This document shows, piece by piece, positions 1-10,100 of a stretch of DNA of 64,000 nucleotides (positions are counted from its first letter, which is position 1; each line of letters starts with the position of its first letter). The stretch lies in NCBI RefSeq assembly GCF_963082495.1, contig NZ_CAUJAN010000003.1, positions 336,055-400,054 of the forward strand, given 5' to 3'. Position numbers and translations under genes: made by a program. Source of the DNA: Methanobrevibacter sp. V74 (GTDB lineage: Archaea > Methanobacteriota > Methanobacteria > Methanobacteriales > Methanobacteriaceae). The notes under the pieces are model-generated. The model saw only the letters and a list, made by a program, of their open reading frames with translations, did no database searches and was not told where the DNA came from.

Positions 1-2
1 TA

Positions 3-2222
3 ACTGAAGGTATTGTCCAAGGAGTGGGATTTAGACCATATGTATATAGGCTAGCGGCTGACTTAAATCTAAAAGGATATGTTAGAAACCTTGGAAATGT
101 GGTTGAAATCACAGTTGAGGGTGAAAATGCCCTTGATTTTGCAAAGAGACTTCCACTTGAATTACCCCCAATTGCAAAAATTGATTCAATGAAAGTTAGT
201 GAAGTTGAAGTGGAAAATTATTCTGATTTTGAAATAATTGAAAGTGAAGATTCCTATTCAGGAGTTAGTGTAATACCTCCAGACATTGCAATATGTGACA
301 GATGTCTGGAAGAAATTAGAGATCCTAATGATAGGCGCTATAAATATCCATTTAATGCATGTACCGATTGCGGACCCAGATTTACAGTTATTGAAAGTGT
401 GCCTTATGATAGAATTAGAACCTCCATGGAGGAATTTCCATTATGTGAAAATTGCCTAAGTGAATACGGGCAACCCTTAGATAGACGGTATCATGGTGAA
501 GCTATTTGTTGTGGTGATTGCGGACCTCAAATGGCCATTTATAAAGGAAATGAAAAACTAAATGTTGAAAATCCTATTAAAAAAGGTGCAGAAATCTTAA
601 GTGATGGAGAAATACTTGCAATTAAAGGTATTGGAGGAACACATCTAGCAGTTGATGCTTATAACGATGAAGCAATAAATGAATTGAGAAAACGTCTGAA
701 CCGGCCAAGTCAAGCGTTTGCAGTAATGTGTAAAGATTTAGAAAGCTTGAAAAAATATGCCCAACTATCCAAACGAGAAATCGAAACATTAACCTCCAAT
801 AAAAGACCTATTGTTATTTTAAAGAAAAATGAAAATTATAACTTCCCTGAAAGCTTATCACCCGGTCTGCACAATATTGGAGTGATGCTTCCCTACTCAC
901 CAATGCATTACTTATTATTTGATGAAAGCAATATTGACACATTAGTTATGACATCAGCCAATATTCCAGGTGAACCAATGGTGATTGATAACGCTGAGAT
1001 AATTACAGGCGTTAATGAATATTCCCTCATCCATAATCGTAAAATCCTAAACAGATGTGATGACTCTGTAATCAGATTTAGAAATGACGAGTTATCCTTT
1101 ATTAGACGATCACGCGGATACACTCCAGAACCCTATACAATCAGTTATGAAACTAATGATTTGGATGTGCTTGCATTGGGCCCTGAACTTGATGTGACAT
1201 TTTCAATAGCTAAAGGAAATAAAGCATATCCTTCACAGCACATTGGAAATGCAAACAAATCAAAAACATTAGAATTTTTAAAAACCGCAATTAGCAATAT
1301 GGAAAGAATTCTAAAAATCAATGAATTTGATGTGATTGCCTGTGATATGCATCCTCATTTTTTTACTACACGTTTAGCACATGAATTATCTCAAAAGTAT
1401 GGTGCAGAAGTCCTGCCAGTGCAACACCATCATGCACATTCAGCAGCACTTGCCAATGACCATGGAATTGATGAGCTGATTAGCATTGCTGCTGATGGAG
1501 TGGGATATGGAAGCGATTCAACTAGCTGGGGAGGAGAAATACTTTACACAGATATTAACTCGTTTGAAAGAATGGGCAATTTAGAGCCTCAGCTAATGCC
1601 CGGTGGAGATGCTGCAACAAAATATCCTGTAAGAATGCTTGCAGGTATCTTAAAAGATGATGAGCTAATAAAAAAGTATGCTGATTATTTCAGATATGGC
1701 GAAATTGAGATTAAAAACATTAAAAAACAAATTGAAGCTGGAATCAATGTAGGAGTAAGCACAAGTACAGGCAGAGTGCTTGATTCAATGGCTGTGGCCT
1801 TGGAAATTTGTCATGAGCGTACCTATGAAGGAGAATGCTCAATGAAACTTGAATCGGCTGCATATTACTCAACCAAAAAGCTAGAAATCCCTGTGATAAT
1901 CGAAAATAATCAATTGAACACAACTGAAATTTTACGTGAAGTTGTAAGATTATACCAAAGTGGAGAAAAAAAGGCTGATGTTGCATCTGCAGGTCAAATT
2001 GCTGTGGCAAATGGCTTAAGCGAACTTGCAATTCAAGCATCCGATAAAAAGAATATCGCCGATATTGGAGCCACCGGAGGAGTATTTTATAATGAAGCCA
2101 TTACCGATCAAGTTAAAAATTGCATTGAAAAAAATGGTTTTAATTTCATTCAACACACGAATACCTGTGCCGGAGATGGATCTGTATCTTTAGGTCAAAG
2201 TATTGTGGCTAAAAAAATGTAA
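3..2222 (+). CDS. hypF: Carbamoyltransferase HypF, 5'-truncated by window edge
   Basis: HypF makes the thiocarboxamide on HypE that becomes the cyanide ligand of [NiFe] hydrogenases; it acts in the cytoplasm. The reading frame is open from base 3 and enters inside the acylphosphatase domain (VQGVGFRP), so the true start lies before the window. Next come paired zinc-finger motifs (CDRCLEE, CTDCGPRF, CENCLSEYG, CCGDCGPQ), a YrdC-like domain (around KGIGGTHLAVDA), and a Kae1-like domain with the metal motif VQHHHAH. All catalytic regions look intact. A hydrogenase it could serve, frhADGB, lies about 25 kb away. The gene converges with the HTH regulator across a short terminator. Family assignment is firm. 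Confidence 0.95.
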   Translation, partial: TEGIVQGVGFRPYVYRLAADLNLKGYVRNLGNVVEITVEGENALDFAKRLPLELPPIAKIDSMKVSEVEVENYSDFEIIESEDSYSGVSVIPPDIAICDRCLEEIRDPNDRRYKYPFNACTDCGPRFTVIESVPYDRIRTSMEEFPLCENCLSEYGQPLDRRYHGEAICCGDCGPQMAIYKGNEKLNVENPIKKGAEILSDGEILAIKGIGGTHLAVDAYNDEAINELRKRLNRPSQAFAVMCKDLESLKKYAQLSKREIETLTSNKRPIVILKKNENYNFPESLSPGLHNIGVMLPYSPMHYLLFDESNIDTLVMTSANIPGEPMVIDNAEIITGVNEYSLIHNRKILNRCDDSVIRFRNDELSFIRRSRGYTPEPYTISYETNDLDVLALGPELDVTFSIAKGNKAYPSQHIGNANKSKTLEFLKTAISNMERILKINEFDVIACDMHPHFFTTRLAHELSQKYGAEVLPVQHHHAHSAALANDHGIDELISIAADGVGYGSDSTSWGGEILYTDINSFERMGNLEPQLMPGGDAATKYPVRMLAGILKDDELIKKYADYFRYGEIEIKNIKKQIEAGINVGVSTSTGRVLDSMAVALEICHERTYEGECSMKLESAAYYSTKKLEIPVIIENNQLNTTEILREVVRLYQSGEKKADVASAGQIAVANGLSELAIQASDKKNIADIGATGGVFYNEAITDQVKNCIEKNGFNFIQHTNTCAGDGSVSLGQSIVAKKM

Positions 2223-2226
2223 AAAA

Positions 2227-2246
2227 GTTTGAAAATTAATTCAAAC
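2227..2246. terminator. Short hairpin between convergent genes
   Basis: A 7-bp perfect stem (GTTTGAA / TTCAAAC) with a 6-nt loop sits between the stop of hypF and the stop of the convergent HTH gene. The flanks are A/T-rich on both strands, so it could end transcripts from both sides. This is a structural inference. Confidence 0.45.
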
Positions 2247-2250
2247 AATA

Positions 2251-2826
2251 TTATTTAGTTTTCATGGTTCTCTCAAGAATATATTCCGCTCTTTCTAAAA
2301 GATTGCCATATAATCTGATTTGATTTTTCAACTCGTCAATTGCTTCGAGTTGACCGTCATCGATTCTTTTTTCAATGTCTAATAATTTAGACCATTCGTC
2401 CCCAGATGGTAGTTGTAATGTATTGAGCATGTCATCTGTAAGTTGTACATCGAAGTTGTTTCTATTAATCGTAATATGTATGTTAACTTCATTTTGTAAA
2501 TCGTAGTATTTACGTGGACGACCTCTTAAAATCTTTCTATAAGAAGAATTTAAGATACCTATATCTTCCATTGCACGAAGGTGCGCAATAATAGCTTTTT
2601 GACCAATGTCCAGTTCATTGGAAATTTCACTTACAAACATAGGTTCTTCTCTTAAAAGATTTATAATATCTCTTCTAGTTTTACAACCCATTACATCAAG
2701 GATATCTTCCACATCCATGTCTTCAGCAGGGCCATTGTAGTTAGTTCTTAATTCTATGTGACCTTTAGGCATTTCGACATTTCTGCGAGTTCTTTCATTT
2801 TTCTCAATGTCGTTTGTATTATTCAT
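2251..2826 (-). CDS. ArsR-type winged-helix regulator divergent from grpE-dnaK-dnaJ
   Basis: A 191-aa cytoplasmic DNA-binding protein. Residues about 45-105 form a winged helix-turn-helix (ILDVMGCKTRRDIINLL, then SEISNELDIGQKAIIAHLR, then a wing GRPRKYYDL). The C-terminal half is predicted helical and may dimerise. A TATA-like element on its own strand lies about 25 bp before the ATG, so its mRNA is nearly leaderless. It is transcribed away from grpE across a 245-bp spacer rich in direct and inverted repeats. By analogy with the Pyrococcus heat-shock repressor Phr (also ArsR-like), it may regulate the chaperone genes and itself. That role is inferred from position only. Confidence 0.8.
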   Translation of the reverse strand: MNNTNDIEKNERTRRNVEMPKGHIELRTNYNGPAEDMDVEDILDVMGCKTRRDIINLLREEPMFVSEISNELDIGQKAIIAHLRAMEDIGILNSSYRKILRGRPRKYYDLQNEVNIHITINRNNFDVQLTDDMLNTLQLPSGDEWSKLLDIEKRIDDGQLEAIDELKNQIRLYGNLLERAEYILERTMKTK

Positions 2827-2849
2827 GATTATACTTTCTGTATCGAAAC

Positions 2850-2858
2850 CTTTATATA
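2850..2858 (-). promoter_or_regulatory. TATA box of the HTH regulator gene
   Basis: On the minus strand the sequence reads GTTATATAAAGG, centred about 28 bp upstream of the regulator ATG. It fits an archaeal TATA element giving a leaderless or very short-leader transcript. It touches the first of two direct repeats (2856-2910), so a protein bound there would block it. Confidence 0.55.
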
Positions 2859-2911
2859 ACTTTTTGTTACTATAATAATGTAAGAGAAAGATAACTTTTG
2901 GTTACTTTAAT
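2856..2911. promoter_or_regulatory. Pair of direct repeats, candidate operators
   Basis: ATAACTTTTTGTTACTATAA at 2856-2875 and ATAACTTTTGGTTACTTTAA at 2891-2910 match at nearly every base, with starts 35 bp apart. They overlap or lie just upstream of the regulator's TATA box. Autoregulation by the divergent HTH protein is an inference. Confidence 0.45.
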
Positions 2912-2920
2912 ATTTGGTTC

Positions 2921-3048
2921 AGAAAAACTTAAGGTAATAACTCTTATTTGATGAACCATTTTCCTATATGTCCATAAATTCCCAAAAACCAATATTAAAG
3001 AATCATAAGAATAACTTCTCGGTTAAGAGTTATTACATTGGTTTTTCT
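2921..3048. promoter_or_regulatory. Long two-part inverted repeat in the grpE control region
   Basis: The left arm (2921-2946) carries AGAAAAAC, a 5-nt gap, then GTAATAACTCTTA. The right arm (3024-3048) carries the exact complement of both blocks, with a 4-nt gap. That is 8/8 plus 13/13 matching bases around a 77-bp centre. The right arm ends 23 bp before the grpE ATG, where the grpE transcript should start. This suggests looping by two bound dimers or overlapping regulator sites. Confidence 0.5.
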
Positions 3049-3071
3049 AAAAACCTAAATAAGGTGTCAAG

Positions 3072-3623
3072 ATGACTGACGAAAATAAAGGCAAAACTGA
3101 AGTTAAAGACGAAGATATTCAGGAAAAATATGAAGAACTTCTTGAAAAGTTAACTTCAAAAGATGAAGAAATTGAAAAGCTCGAAAAAAATCTTGAAAAA
3201 TCCGAAAATGAAACTCAAGAATATATCTCGCTATCACAAAGACTTCAAGCGGATTTTGAAAATTTCAAAAAAATTACTGACAAAAGAAATCAAGATTTAA
3301 TAAAATTCGCAAATGAAAATGTTATAAAATCATTTCTTGATTGCTATGAAGACTTTGGAAGAGCTTTAGAAACTGAAAAAGATGAAGATTTAAGAAATGG
3401 TGTAGAACTCATATATAATAAATTCAGTGATGTTTTGAAAAAAGAAGGAGTTAATGAAATTCCCACAAATGGTGAAAAATTCGACTTAAACAAACATGAA
3501 GCATTGATAGTGCAAGAATCCGACGATGTTGAAAATGGATACATTATTGAAGAGTTGATGAAAGGATATATGTATAAAGACAAGGTTCTTAAATATTCAA
3601 AAGTTATAGTTTGTAAAAAATAA
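3072..3623 (+). CDS. grpE: Nucleotide exchange factor GrpE
   Basis: A 183-aa cytoplasmic co-chaperone that releases ADP from DnaK. The first ~60 residues are highly charged (Lys/Glu) and should form the long dimeric helix. The C-terminal half has typical GrpE features (LQADFENFKK, then VNEIPTNGEKFDLNKHEAL for the beta-wing, ending in KVLKYSKVIV). GGTG precedes the ATG. It is the first gene of a grpE-dnaK-dnaJ run, a bacterial-type set that mesophilic methanogens acquired and kept in this order. Expression is probably controlled by the repeat-rich spacer upstream. Confidence 0.93.
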   Translation: MTDENKGKTEVKDEDIQEKYEELLEKLTSKDEEIEKLEKNLEKSENETQEYISLSQRLQADFENFKKITDKRNQDLIKFANENVIKSFLDCYEDFGRALETEKDEDLRNGVELIYNKFSDVLKKEGVNEIPTNGEKFDLNKHEALIVQESDDVENGYIIEELMKGYMYKDKVLKYSKVIVCKK

Positions 3624-3665
3624 TGTTTATTAAATAATATATTGAAAAAAAATAAGGTGATAATT

Positions 3666-5540
3666 ATGTCTGATACTAAAAAAGAAAAAATTATTGGAAT
3701 TGATCTCGGTACAAGTAACTCTGCAGCATCTGTGCTCGTAGGTGGTAAACCTACTACAATCCCATCTGCAGAAGGTGCAAGTCAATATGGTAAATCATTC
3801 CCAAGTTATGTTGCATTTACCGAAGAAGGTCAAATGTTAGTTGGTGAACCAGCAAGAAGACAAGCAGTAACAAATCCTGAAAATACAATCAGTGCAATTA
3901 AAAGAAGTATGGGTACTGATTACAAAGTTACTGTAAACGGAAAACAATATTCCCCACAAGAAATTTCCGCATTTATTTTACAAAAAATTAAAAAAGATGC
4001 AGAAACCTTCCTCGGAGAACCTATAGAAAAAGCTGTAATTACAGTACCTGCTTACTTTGACGACAACCAAAGAACCGCAACAAAAGACGCAGGAACTATT
4101 GCTGGACTTGATGTTGTAAGACTCGTAAACGAACCAACCGCAGCAAGCCTTGCATATGGTCTTGATAAATCCGAAGACGATGACATGAATATTATGGTAT
4201 ACGACTTAGGCGGAGGTACCTTAGACGTGACTATTATGGAGTTCGGTGGAGGAGTATTTGAAGTAAAATCCACTAGCGGAGACACCCAACTCGGTGGTAC
4301 CGATATGGATAACGTATTAATCAAATACTTAGCTGATGAATTTAAAGCAAAAGAAGGTATTGACTTAATGGATAATGACCAATCCGTGCAAAGATTAAGA
4401 GAAGCTGCTGAAAAAGCGAAAATAGAATTATCCACTACCACAACCACTGAAGTAAACTTGCCATTCATTGCAATGGGAAGTGATGGAGCTCCTAAAAACT
4501 TAATTATCTCACTTACAAGAGCAAAATTAGAAGAGCTCGTTGATTCAATTGTCGAAAAATCAGGTAAACCAATGCAACAAGCATTAGATGATGCAAAAAT
4601 GACCAAATCCGAAATTGATAAAATCATCTTAGTTGGTGGACCTACAAGAATGCCAATTGTACAAAAATTCGTCGAAAAATTCATAGGAAAAACAGTTGAA
4701 CGTGGTATTGACCCAATGGAATGTGTATCTATGGGTGCAGCTATTCAAGGAGGAGTATTAGCTGGTGAAATTAAAGATATCGTATTATTGGACGTGACTC
4801 CATTATCCTTAGGTATTGAAACCTTAGGTGGAGTATCCACTACTTTAATTGAAAGAAACACTACTATTCCTACCAAAAAAAGCCAAGTATTCTCCACTGC
4901 TGCAGATAACCAGCCTTCAGTAGATATTAATGTATTGCAAGGGGAAAGAAAAATGGCGGCTGACAATACCTCTCTCGGACGTTTCCAACTTATAGGCATC
5001 CCACCTGCACCAAGAGGCGTTCCGCAAATTGAAGTAACCTTTGATATTGACGCAAATGGTATTATTAATGTAACTGCTAAAGATAAAGGAACCGGTAAAG
5101 AGCAAGCTATTACCATTACCTCCTCCACCAAATTGTCCGATGAAGAAATCGAACAGAAAATCAAAGAAGCAGAAATGAATGCTGAAGCAGACAAGAAAAG
5201 ACAAGAAGAAATAGAAATCAGAAATAATGCAGACTCATTAATTTACACTTCAGAAAAAACTTTAGATGAACTCAAAGATCAAGTATCTGAAGATGAAAAA
5301 ACTAAAGTCGAAGGACTTGTAGCTGAATTAAGAGAACTTATAGCTGGCGATGATGTTGATGCCATTAAAGCAAAGTCTGATGAATTATCTAATCTAATTC
5401 AAGAGATTGGTGCTAAAATTTACCAACAAGCACAAGCAGAAGCACAAGCTCAACAACAAGCAGGAGCTGACCCTAATGCTGGTGCTAACAATGGTGATGA
5501 TGACACAATTGATGCAGACTATGAAGTAAAAGACGATTAG
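3666..5540 (+). CDS. dnaK: Chaperone DnaK (Hsp70)
   Basis: A 624-aa ATP-dependent chaperone. The ATPase domain carries [12 protein letters not shown], the second phosphate motif [12 protein letters not shown] and the adenosine motif [11 protein letters not shown] substrate-binding domain and helical lid follow, then a Gln/Ala-rich stretch and an acidic tail (DADYEVKDD). I start it at ATG 3666 because AAGGTGAT sits 5-6 nt upstream; an in-frame TTG at 3642 lies before that site and would add eight poorly conserved residues. It works with GrpE upstream and DnaJ downstream. Confidence 0.97.
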   Translation: MSDTKKEKIIGIDLGTSNSAASVLVGGKPTTIPSAEGASQYGKSFPSYVAFTEEGQMLVGEPARRQAVTNPENTISAIKRSMGTDYKVTVNGKQYSPQEISAFILQKIKKDAETFLGEPIEKAVITVPAYFDDNQRTATKDAGTIAGLDVVRLVNEPTAASLAYGLDKSEDDDMNIMVYDLGGGTLDVTIMEFGGGVFEVKSTSGDTQLGGTDMDNVLIKYLADEFKAKEGIDLMDNDQSVQRLREAAEKAKIELSTTTTTEVNLPFIAMGSDGAPKNLIISLTRAKLEELVDSIVEKSGKPMQQALDDAKMTKSEIDKIILVGGPTRMPIVQKFVEKFIGKTVERGIDPMECVSMGAAIQGGVLAGEIKDIVLLDVTPLSLGIETLGGVSTTLIERNTTIPTKKSQVFSTAADNQPSVDINVLQGERKMAADNTSLGRFQLIGIPPAPRGVPQIEVTFDIDANGIINVTAKDKGTGKEQAITITSSTKLSDEEIEQKIKEAEMNAEADKKRQEEIEIRNNADSLIYTSEKTLDELKDQVSEDEKTKVEGLVAELRELIAGDDVDAIKAKSDELSNLIQEIGAKIYQQAQAEAQAQQQAGADPNAGANNGDDDTIDADYEVKDD

Positions 5541-5676
5541 AATAAATAATACGGTTTTATTGAGATTGTTAGGTTATAAACAAAATCAGAATCAATCAGT
5601 AATAAACTAACATTTAGATAAAACTATTATTTCTTCTAACTTATTATTTTTTATAATTATTTTTTAAGGTGAATAA

Positions 5677-6819
5677 ATGGCAGACAAGCGTGACTATTAT
5701 GAAGTTCTCGGAGTAGATAAAAATGCTGATGAAAAAACAATAAAAAAAGCTTATCGTAACTTAGCAAGAAAATACCATCCAGACGTTTGTGACGAGGAAG
5801 GAGCTGAAGATAAATTTAAAGAGGTAAGTGAAGCTTATGCTGTCTTGTCCGATGATGAAAAACGTCAAAGATATGATCAATTTGGTCATGCTGGAATGGA
5901 TGGATTTACCGCTGAAGACTTCTATCAAAACGTGAACTTCGAAGACATATTCCAAGGATTTGATATTGGAAACATATTTGATATGTTTGGATTTGGTGGA
6001 GGATCCCGCTCAAGAGGAAGAACAGGCCCTCAAAGAGGTTCAGACATTTACACTGAAGTTCCAATCACTCTTGAAGAAGCATTTAATGGATGCGAAAAAG
6101 AAATTAAAATTACAAGAAGTGAATTATGTCCAACATGTCATGGTTCTAAATCAAAACCCGGATCTGATCCCGTAACTTGTAGCGTATGCGGAGGAACAGG
6201 TCAAATTAAAGAAGTTAGCAATACATTCTTAGGTCAAATGGTTAATGTTAAACCATGCAGAAAATGTGGCGGAACCGGTAAGATAATTACCGATCCATGT
6301 GAAGACTGTCACGGTAAAGGAAGTAAAAGAAAAACAAAAACTATTAAAATCGAAATTCCAAATGGTGTTGATGAAGGAAACCACTTAAGAGTATCCGGTG
6401 AGGGTAACTGTGGTGAAGCCGCTGGTCTTGAAGGTGATTTAATAGTAACTATACATGTTAAAAAACATGAAAAATTCATCCGTGAAGGAGATCACTTATA
6501 CCTAGAACAACAAGTAAGTTTCCCACAAGCAGCATTAGGTGATGTTATAAGCATTCCGACTATTGAGGGAAAAGAAGTTGAATTCAAAATTACACCTGGA
6601 ACACAAAGCGAAACGGTTTACAAATTAAGAGGACAAGGTATGAACTCTGTTAGACATTCCAGTAGAGGAAATATGTATGTAACTGTTAAGGTCGTTGTTC
6701 CTAAAAAACTGAACTCAAAACAAAAAGAATTACTTGAAGAATTCGCTGAAGTCAGCGGAGAAGAGATTAAACATATTGAAAAAGGACTCTTTGATAGAGT
6801 TAAAGATGCTATGAAGTAA
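5677..6819 (+). CDS. dnaJ: Chaperone DnaJ (Hsp40)
   Basis: A 380-aa type I J-protein. Residues 1-70 form the J domain with the HPD motif (KYHPDVCDE). A Gly/Phe-rich linker follows (FGFGGGSRSRGR), then four zinc-binding repeats (CPTCHGSK, CSVCGGTG, CRKCGGTG, CEDCHGKG), of which the first departs from CxxCxGxG in its last position. The C-terminal substrate-binding domains complete it. It delivers clients to DnaK and stimulates its ATPase. AAGGTG precedes the ATG. A 136-bp A/T-rich gap separates it from dnaK and may hold its own promoter. Confidence 0.97.
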   Translation: MADKRDYYEVLGVDKNADEKTIKKAYRNLARKYHPDVCDEEGAEDKFKEVSEAYAVLSDDEKRQRYDQFGHAGMDGFTAEDFYQNVNFEDIFQGFDIGNIFDMFGFGGGSRSRGRTGPQRGSDIYTEVPITLEEAFNGCEKEIKITRSELCPTCHGSKSKPGSDPVTCSVCGGTGQIKEVSNTFLGQMVNVKPCRKCGGTGKIITDPCEDCHGKGSKRKTKTIKIEIPNGVDEGNHLRVSGEGNCGEAAGLEGDLIVTIHVKKHEKFIREGDHLYLEQQVSFPQAALGDVISIPTIEGKEVEFKITPGTQSETVYKLRGQGMNSVRHSSRGNMYVTVKVVVPKKLNSKQKELLEEFAEVSGEEIKHIEKGLFDRVKDAMK

Positions 6820-7124
6820 GTTAGTTTTTACTAATTTACTCCACCTATTTTTATTGAAACTATAGTTAATTAAACTATACCTAACTTATTTTTACATTGA
6901 AATTATTTATTGATAATTTAATAATTTGATAGGATGCTTTTTAAAATATGCATTGCATTTCCTGTGATATACATAACCTAATTAATTTTAGAGGATGTGT
7001 AGAATTAAGGAGTTTTTAGACAATGTTAGTCTTAAAATAATCAAGAAAACGACTGGTTAAATCAATACAACCAATGAAAAGAAATATGATTTCTTAATGA
7101 ACCTTGACAACAATGAATCAAGTG
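6820..7124. other. Intergenic region with possible coding relic
   Basis: No intact gene is seen. Around 6990-7130 the plus strand reads as short broken peptides (RIKEFLDNVSLKIIKKTTG, a stop, then NEKKYDFLMNLDNN). This looks like the remains of a gene that I cannot identify. The rest is A/T-rich spacer between convergent dnaJ and the adhesin-like gene. Confidence 0.3.
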
Positions 7125-7127
7125 ATA

Positions 7128-7170
7128 CTTGAAAAAATAAAAAAAACAATAGAGATTGAAAAATCTCTAT
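7128..7170 (-). terminator. Terminator of adhesin-like gene 1
   Basis: A 9-bp stem ATAGAGATT / AATCTCTAT with a GAAA loop spans the stop codon. On the minus strand it is followed by an eight-T run and further T-rich sequence. This is a clear hairpin-plus-T signal. Confidence 0.7.
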
Positions 7171-10100
7171 TTGATAGTAATTTTAACTTTTTTACTTGCT
7201 GCTTTGTAATAAGAGTTACCTGCAAATTTAACTTTAGCTGTGTATGTGCCTTTTTTAGTTAATTTAATCTTAAAGACTGCATTACCTTTGGAATTAGTTT
7301 TTGCATTGTAGATTTTGTCTTTGATTTTTAAGGTAACTTTAACTTTGTTAATGCCTTTTTTCTTACTGTCTTTTAGAACAATATTGTATTTTTTGGTTTT
7401 CTTAGCCTTGAAAGCTTTCTTATTAGCAGTTAATTTAGTTGCTTCTTTGGTGATTTTAACTGTAGCAGTAAGTGTAGAAGCTACATAATTACTATCACTG
7501 TTAAATTTAACAACTAACTTTTGAGTTCCTGTTTTAGTTGCAGCCAGTCTAAATTTAACGACTCCTGCAGAATTGGTAATTCCAGTTTGAGTTTTACCAT
7601 TGAATGTGATAGTCACTTCTTTATTAGCTAAAGGATTGCCCATATCATCTTTTAATGTTATGTCGTAATAAGATCCAGATTTAATTGCAGTCAATAAAAC
7701 AGTTTTGGAACTAACTCCTGCAATTTCAGATAATCTTTTTTCAATATTAATGTGACCTTTAACAGATTTAGGGCCGTAGGTTTCATTACCAAAATAGGTG
7801 ACATATACATTGTATTTGCCAACATCCCAAGCAGATACTTCAAATGCTGCAACACCTGAATTATCGGTTGTTGTATTTATCTTGTTTAACCCAGCAGATA
7901 AGAAAACAGTTGCATTTTTAATAGGATCTCCATTTTCATCTGATAAAATCGCATAATAGATAAGACCACTATTATAAACAGTATTATAATCCATAACTGA
8001 AATAATTACTTTATATTTAGGACTTGAATCAGTAATGACAGTTGAAGGTCCCGCATTAGCAACAGAATTAGAACCTACACCTTTTTTACCAGTTAAGTAA
8101 TTATTTGAAATGGTTGCATTATTGCCGTTTAAGTTAACTGCATAATCCCCTGAAGTTTGAATGGTGTTGTTTGCAATTGTGGCATTTCCAGCAGCAATTT
8201 TAACACCTACAGTATCAGTTCCCATGGAATCCCAAATTGATAAATTACCTTCATTTGAAGCTTCGGAAGTAATGTTATTGTTTGTTATATTTATCTTATC
8301 AACCTTAGATCCAATACCAATAGTGTGATTTCCAGTTACATAAATAATATTGTTATCAATAAGTGCTTCATCTCCACCTACTTCAATACCTACAACATAA
8401 TAAGCATTGCCATGAATTTTATTATGGGTAATGTTAACAGAAACGCTTTTACCACTCATACCAGAGTAAATACCATAAGTAGAATTATTAGCATTGACAG
8501 TGATTACGTTGGATTCAACATTACCATAACCGCCTTCAATATCAATACCATCAGCATAATAATTAGCAGAAGAGGTTATATTATTAAAGCTAATAGTAAA
8601 ATTATCTGCCTCAATAATAATGCCATAAATGTAAGTATTTCCCAAAGAATTAATATTATTATTCTTAATTATCGCATTACCCGTATCAGTGAAATCTAAA
8701 ACATAAATAGTATCTGAATTACCAACAACATCAACAAAAGTTGTAGTAACATTATTAGAAGCAAAAATAACATCTTCAGAATTTACGACAACAATTCCAC
8801 TAGACTTAGCATGACGTACATAATTCCAAGAGCCTGGAGGCTCTTCAATCCAAGGAACGAAAGCAGAAACTAAATTTAAATTTAATTCGTTGTCAAAAAT
8901 GTGAACCCCATTACTACTAAAGACATATATTCCATTGCTGGTGATGTTTTCATTTACATTCCCTACAAAATTCACAATATTGCCGCTCATGGTCAATTCA
9001 TCCATGCCTTTAGCATATACTGCATAATTATCAGTTTCGCCTTTAGCAATGACATTAATTACATTGTCTTCCAAATCAATGTCGCCACCTAGAATTAAAT
9101 TAACACCAATAGAAGTAGAATTTATAGAGTTATCAGAAATATCCCAATCTCCTTTAACACTAATCCCTGCACTTTCCATATGTATCATGGAATCTCCAGT
9201 ACTTTGATTACCAATATTGGAACCTAAGCTATTGATTTGGTTTCCAGAGATAGTTCCTTCATCTAAAGAATTTGCAACAATAGCAACAGTGTGATTACCA
9301 TTTAAAGTAATTTTATTGTCAGATATTACAGGATTCTTCATGACAATTTCAAACCCACAAGCAGCATAAGCATTACCGGTGATTATATTATCTGAATAAG
9401 TAACATTTTCAATAGGTCCCATCAGTTGATAGGCATAAATACCATACACTACGTTAGGTGCAGTTATTTCAATTACATTTCCAGAAACTTTCCCATTAGA
9501 AGAAGGTCCTCCGACAGCAATAGCATTTGCATAATTTGCTTCAGCAGTAATATCGAAATTATTATTAGTTAATTCAAATTCATCTGCAACTATTGACATA
9601 CTATAAATATACCCATGACCGTTAGCAGTGATGTTATTATCACTAACTACAACATTTTTACAAACATTCGGAAAAGTAAAATCAGTATAATTCATATTAG
9701 CATTGCCAATAGTTACCACATAAATAGTATCCGAAGATCCAGAAATTCCACTATAATTGAGTTTTATATTATTTCTGGTCAAAGTTACATTTTCACATGT
9801 AAGAAATACGATACCCTCACTAAAAGCTTCAAGATTATAATTCAAATCATATTTTACATCAACTGAAGGCATGATAATATTATAAACATTATCCGACATA
9901 GTGACATTTCTTCCGCCTTCAACACGGACAGCATTGTTTATATTAGCTCCTTCAGTAGTTCCAACATAAGTGATAGTATTTTTTAAAAGATTTAATGTAG
10001 TTATATTCTTTGCCAATATTGCAAAACTATCCATAGATTTTAATGATAGAAAATTAATTACATTATTAGAAATTGTAACATCATCTACATTTTTTACATT

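Noticed and set aside
4052-5204. Long minus-strand frames opposite dnaK
   Set aside because: They arise from the biased codon use of dnaK. They show Ser/Ile-rich nonsense composition and no ribosome binding sites.
5541-5676. Terminator or riboswitch between dnaK and dnaJ
   Set aside because: Only a weak GTTAG/CTAAC pairing over a long loop is visible, with no T tract directly after it.
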